This document shows positions 16,372 to 18,573 of a DNA stretch of 18,573 nucleotides, piece after piece. A program made the position numbers and the translations under genes. Numbering within the stretch: the stretch's first letter is position 1; each line of letters opens with the position of its first letter. The DNA comes from an uncultured Parabacteroides sp. (GTDB lineage Bacteria > Bacteroidota > Bacteroidia > Bacteroidales > Tannerellaceae): assembly GCA_900547435.1 (NCBI GenBank), contig URGO01000051.1, positions 1-18,573 of the forward strand. The letters run 5' to 3'. The notes under the pieces are model-generated. The model was not told where the DNA came from. It saw only the letters and a program-made list of their open reading frames with translations, and did no database searches.

Positions 16372-17469
16372 CTATAAATATTTTACTGGGTTTGAATTAA
16401 CATTCGACAAATGTAGGGCAAAGGTAGGGAATTTTTTTGAAATCACCGAATAAAAGATATCTTTTGTACATATTTCTGATTCATAATGCCCTATCACCGC
16501 CAACAAAATCCGGTCTTCCACGTCATAAAAATCATTATATTTCGCTTCACCCGTGATAAAGACATCCGCCCCATAATGAATCGCGTCATTAATCAGGAAT
16601 GCCCCGCTCCCGCTACACAAAGCCACTTCCCGGATAGGACGGCCCGTTAAAGCGGAATGTTTCACACATCCGACGTGAAACAAGTCTTTTATACGTTGCA
16701 GAAAAGGCATTTCCTCTTCCTCTTCCGGCAACTCTCCCACTATACCCGAGCCGACTTGTTCCCACGTGTTAGCTAACGGATAAAAGTCATATGCAGGTTC
16801 TTCATAAGGATGGACAGAGAGCAATGCCCGCAAGACACCGGCTTTACGAAAGGCCGGCAACACCGTTTCGATACGCACTTCATGCGCCTGGTGCAACTCG
16901 CCTATCTCGCCACAAAAAGGATTGCACCCCTCATTAGCCCGGAACGTTCCTTCGCCATGCAGATTAAAACTGGACGAATCATAATTTCCTATATGACCGG
17001 CTCCGGCATTAAACAATGTCGTACGCACCAAATCTGCATACGCGTCCGGAACAAAAGTCACCAATTTAAGCAATGCTTCCTTTTGAGGACTCAATATACG
17101 GACATTCTGCAAGCCTATCAGTTCCGCCAGCTTGAAGTTCACTCCGCCATTCGCATTATCCAGGTTCGTATGCGCCGCATAAATCACCAAATCAAACTTG
17201 CACGCTTTCATCATGCAACGTTCCACATAAGTCTTTCCGGTCAACGACTTGAAAGACCTGAAAGCAAGCGGATGATGGGCGATTATCAAATTACAGTCCA
17301 AATCCAACGCCTCGTCTATCACCTCTTCGGTAACATCCAAGCAGAGTAATGCGCCCGTAGCCTCCTGATTGACATCGCCAACCTGCACTCCGGCATTATC
17401 GAAACCCTCTTGCAGGGGTAACGGAGCATACTCTTCTATTTCCTTTATAATATCTTTTATCTTTAGCAT
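16372..17469 (-). CDS. Nif3-like dinuclear metal-centre protein (DUF34), long form
   Basis: 365 residues from the ATG at 17469 (MLKIKDIIKEIEEYAPLPLQEGFDNAGVQVGD), the usual family start. An in-frame ATG at 17490 would add MKILLLS, but it lies in the arm of a palindrome and is less likely. The two conserved halves hold candidate metal ligands: H65-H66 in IIAHHPL, H100 and D104 in AAHTNLDNANGGVN, and H328 with E332 in IGHYESE. Between them is a CutA/PII-like insert (about 125-235, including SVHPYEEPAYDFYPL) that defines the long form. Members form hexameric toroids with two metals per subunit. GTP cyclohydrolase I-like annotations exist, but no agreed function does. It is adjacent to the coiled-coil zinc-ribbon gene. 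Confidence 0.93.
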   Translation of the reverse strand: MLKIKDIIKEIEEYAPLPLQEGFDNAGVQVGDVNQEATGALLCLDVTEEVIDEALDLDCNLIIAHHPLAFRSFKSLTGKTYVERCMMKACKFDLVIYAAHTNLDNANGGVNFKLAELIGLQNVRILSPQKEALLKLVTFVPDAYADLVRTTLFNAGAGHIGNYDSSSFNLHGEGTFRANEGCNPFCGEIGELHQAHEVRIETVLPAFRKAGVLRALLSVHPYEEPAYDFYPLANTWEQVGSGIVGELPEEEEEMPFLQRIKDLFHVGCVKHSALTGRPIREVALCSGSGAFLINDAIHYGADVFITGEAKYNDFYDVEDRILLAVIGHYESEICTKDIFYSVISKKFPTFALHLSNVNSNPVKYL

Positions 17470-17488
17470 ACTCAAGAGAAGTATTTTC

Positions 17489-17562
17489 ATGCCGACCTTT
17501 TCATGAAAAGATAGTTACCTTTGGAAAGAAAGATAACTACCTTTAATGACAAAGGTCGGCAT
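17489..17562. repeat. nested palindrome with two 16-bp operator-like repeats
   Basis: A perfect 12-bp inverted repeat, ATGCCGACCTTT (17489-17500) with AAAGGTCGGCAT (17551-17562), encloses two near-identical, near-palindromic 16-mers: AAAGATAGTTACCTTT (17507-17522) and AAAGATAACTACCTTT (17529-17544). These differ at two central bases and lie 22 bp apart. The two 16-mers can also pair with each other (AAAG-CTTT, one mismatch, TAGTTA-TAACTA), so the whole 74 bp can fold as one imperfect hairpin. There is no U tract on the minus strand; on the plus strand CTTTTT follows, but no plus-strand gene is present. It could be an operator, an RNA structure or a dispersed repeat element. Confidence 0.75.
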
Positions 17563-17602
17563 CTTTTTAAGGGGAGAGAAACTATGAGGAAAATACCTCC
17601 TT

Positions 17603-18573
17603 TTATTCCTTTACATCAACCTTTAGGCACAATTCGTCCAACTGAGCATCATCAATAACAGACGGGGCATCAATCATGACATCACGGCCTGAGTTATTCT
17701 TCGGGAAGGCGATGCAATCACGAATCGAATCCAATCCGGCAAACAGAGATACCCAACGGTCCAAACCGTAAGCCAATCCTCCGTGAGGCGGTGCACCATA
17801 TTTAAATGCATTCATCAGGAATCCGAACTGTTCTTGCGCACGTTCTTCCGTAAATCCAAGCAACTTAAACATCTTATCCTGCAACTGGCTATCGTGAATA
17901 CGGATAGAACCGCCACCTACTTCCACGCCATTAATCACCATGTCATAGGCATTGGCACGCACAGCACCCGGATCTGTATCCAACAAAGGTATATCTTCCG
18001 GTTTCGGCGAAGTGAACGGATGGTGCATTGCATAGAAACGCTGATCCTCTTCGCTCCATTCGAAGAGCGGGAAATCTACCACCCACAAACAAGCGAACTT
18101 GTTCTTATCCCGCAAGCCTAATTGATCGGCTACTTCCAGACGGAGTTCACACAATTGCTTACGAGTCTTCATGGCATCATCACCGGAAAGAATCAGAATC
18201 AAATCACCCGGTTTCGCATGGAAAGCCTCTTTCATTTTCTGAAGAACCTCCTGCGTATAAAATTTATCTACACTCGATTTCACATTACCATCAGCTTCCA
18301 CACGGGCATAAACCATTCCTTTTGCACCGATTTGCGGACGCTTCACAAATTCAGTCAACGCGTCTAATTGTTTGCGGGTATAATGAGCCGCACCTTCCGC
18401 ACAGATACCACCAATATACTTGGCATTATCGAAGACCGAAAAGCCATAGCCCTGCATAATATCCATCAGCTCGACAACCTTCATACCGAAGCGCAAATCC
18501 GGTTTGTCGCTACCATAATATTTCATAGCATCTTGCCAAGTCATACGCAAGAAAGGCTCTTTTATCTCTATAC
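17603..18573 (-). CDS. aspS: aspartyl-tRNA synthetase, C-terminal part
   Basis: Partial: about 323 C-terminal residues are present and the frame is open to the right edge ([16 protein letters not shown]), so the N-terminal anticodon-binding domain is outside. The class II catalytic core and inserted GAD domain of bacterial-type AspRS are visible. [20 protein letters not shown] starts the segment before the insert; [14 protein letters not shown] and MHHPFTSP follow it. Then come [15 protein letters not shown] and motif 3 [14 protein letters not shown] with the ATP-binding arginine. The C-terminal end [16 protein letters not shown]...QLDELCLKV is typical. A TTG at 18550 is internal and not a start. 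Downstream lies the 74-bp palindrome and then the nif3-like gene. Confidence 0.96.
   Translation of the reverse strand, partial: IEIKEPFLRMTWQDAMKYYGSDKPDLRFGMKVVELMDIMQGYGFSVFDNAKYIGGICAEGAAHYTRKQLDALTEFVKRPQIGAKGMVYARVEADGNVKSSVDKFYTQEVLQKMKEAFHAKPGDLILILSGDDAMKTRKQLCELRLEVADQLGLRDKNKFACLWVVDFPLFEWSEEDQRFYAMHHPFTSPKPEDIPLLDTDPGAVRANAYDMVINGVEVGGGSIRIHDSQLQDKMFKLLGFTEERAQEQFGFLMNAFKYGAPPHGGLAYGLDRWVSLFAGLDSIRDCIAFPKNNSGRDVMIDAPSVIDDAQLDELCLKVDVKE

Noticed and set aside
17528..17535. TATCTTTC on the minus strand as a -7 element for nif3
   Set aside because: The final G of TAnnTTTG is missing and no -33 TTTG lies at 19-21 nt spacing; the nearest is about 14 nt away.
17489..17562. The 12-bp inverted repeat as ends of a small transposable element (MITE)
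   Set aside because: I see no clear flanking target-site duplication and only one copy in this window. A genome-wide copy count would be needed to claim it.

Overview
Nearly all of the window (about 593 to 18573) is chromosome of a Bacteroides-like member of the Bacteroidota. The evidence is the gene set (LL-diaminopimelate aminotransferase DapL, archaeal/eukaryotic-type ProRS without an editing insert, fused HisB, Rho with a large Asn-rich low-complexity insert), the general lack of Shine-Dalgarno sequences, and promoter-like sites fitting the Bacteroides -7 element TAnnTTTG. The first ~590 bases are clearly GC-richer, use different codons and carry a pair of actinobacterial-looking genes (Bifidobacterium-like is a guess). 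That stretch meets a truncated gltD in mid-gene, so the left end is most likely a chimeric join from assembly, although a real rearrangement cannot be excluded from sequence alone.

Layout. 1-~590 (foreign block, minus strand): 3' part of an acidic-tailed protein coupled by ATGA to a lipoprotein cut by the window edge. ~593-4599 (plus strand): end of gltD, then asnB, dapF and dapL, a tight cluster joining glutamate/glutamine nitrogen handling to asparagine and meso-diaminopimelate/lysine synthesis. A hairpin terminator separates dapL from convergent proS. All other genes are on the minus strand. Read in the direction of transcription from the right edge they are: aspS (5' part off the window), nif3-like, coiled-coil zinc-ribbon protein, tilS, rho, then hisG-hisD-hisC-hisB-dedA-lipocalin-like lipoprotein ending in a strong terminator, then proS.

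The most notable signal is in the 314-bp rho-hisG gap. A TAnnTTTG promoter is followed by a 16-codon leader ORF, MERKDLHYHCHLNNGL, with three His codons within five codons. Next comes a candidate antiterminator segment and a strong intrinsic terminator (9-11 bp stem, U6 tract) ending about 45 bp before hisG. This is the arrangement of classical histidine transcription attenuation and I propose it as the control element of the operon.

Other points of interest are a nested palindrome with two 16-bp near-palindromic repeats between aspS and nif3, a HisB phosphatase domain lacking the zinc-binding Cys/His residues known from E. coli, a DedA membrane protein and a lipoprotein as the tail of the his operon, a long leader and uncertain start for rho, and the paired nif3/zinc-ribbon genes of unsettled function. 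I see no CRISPR array, rRNA, tRNA, transposase or prophage gene.
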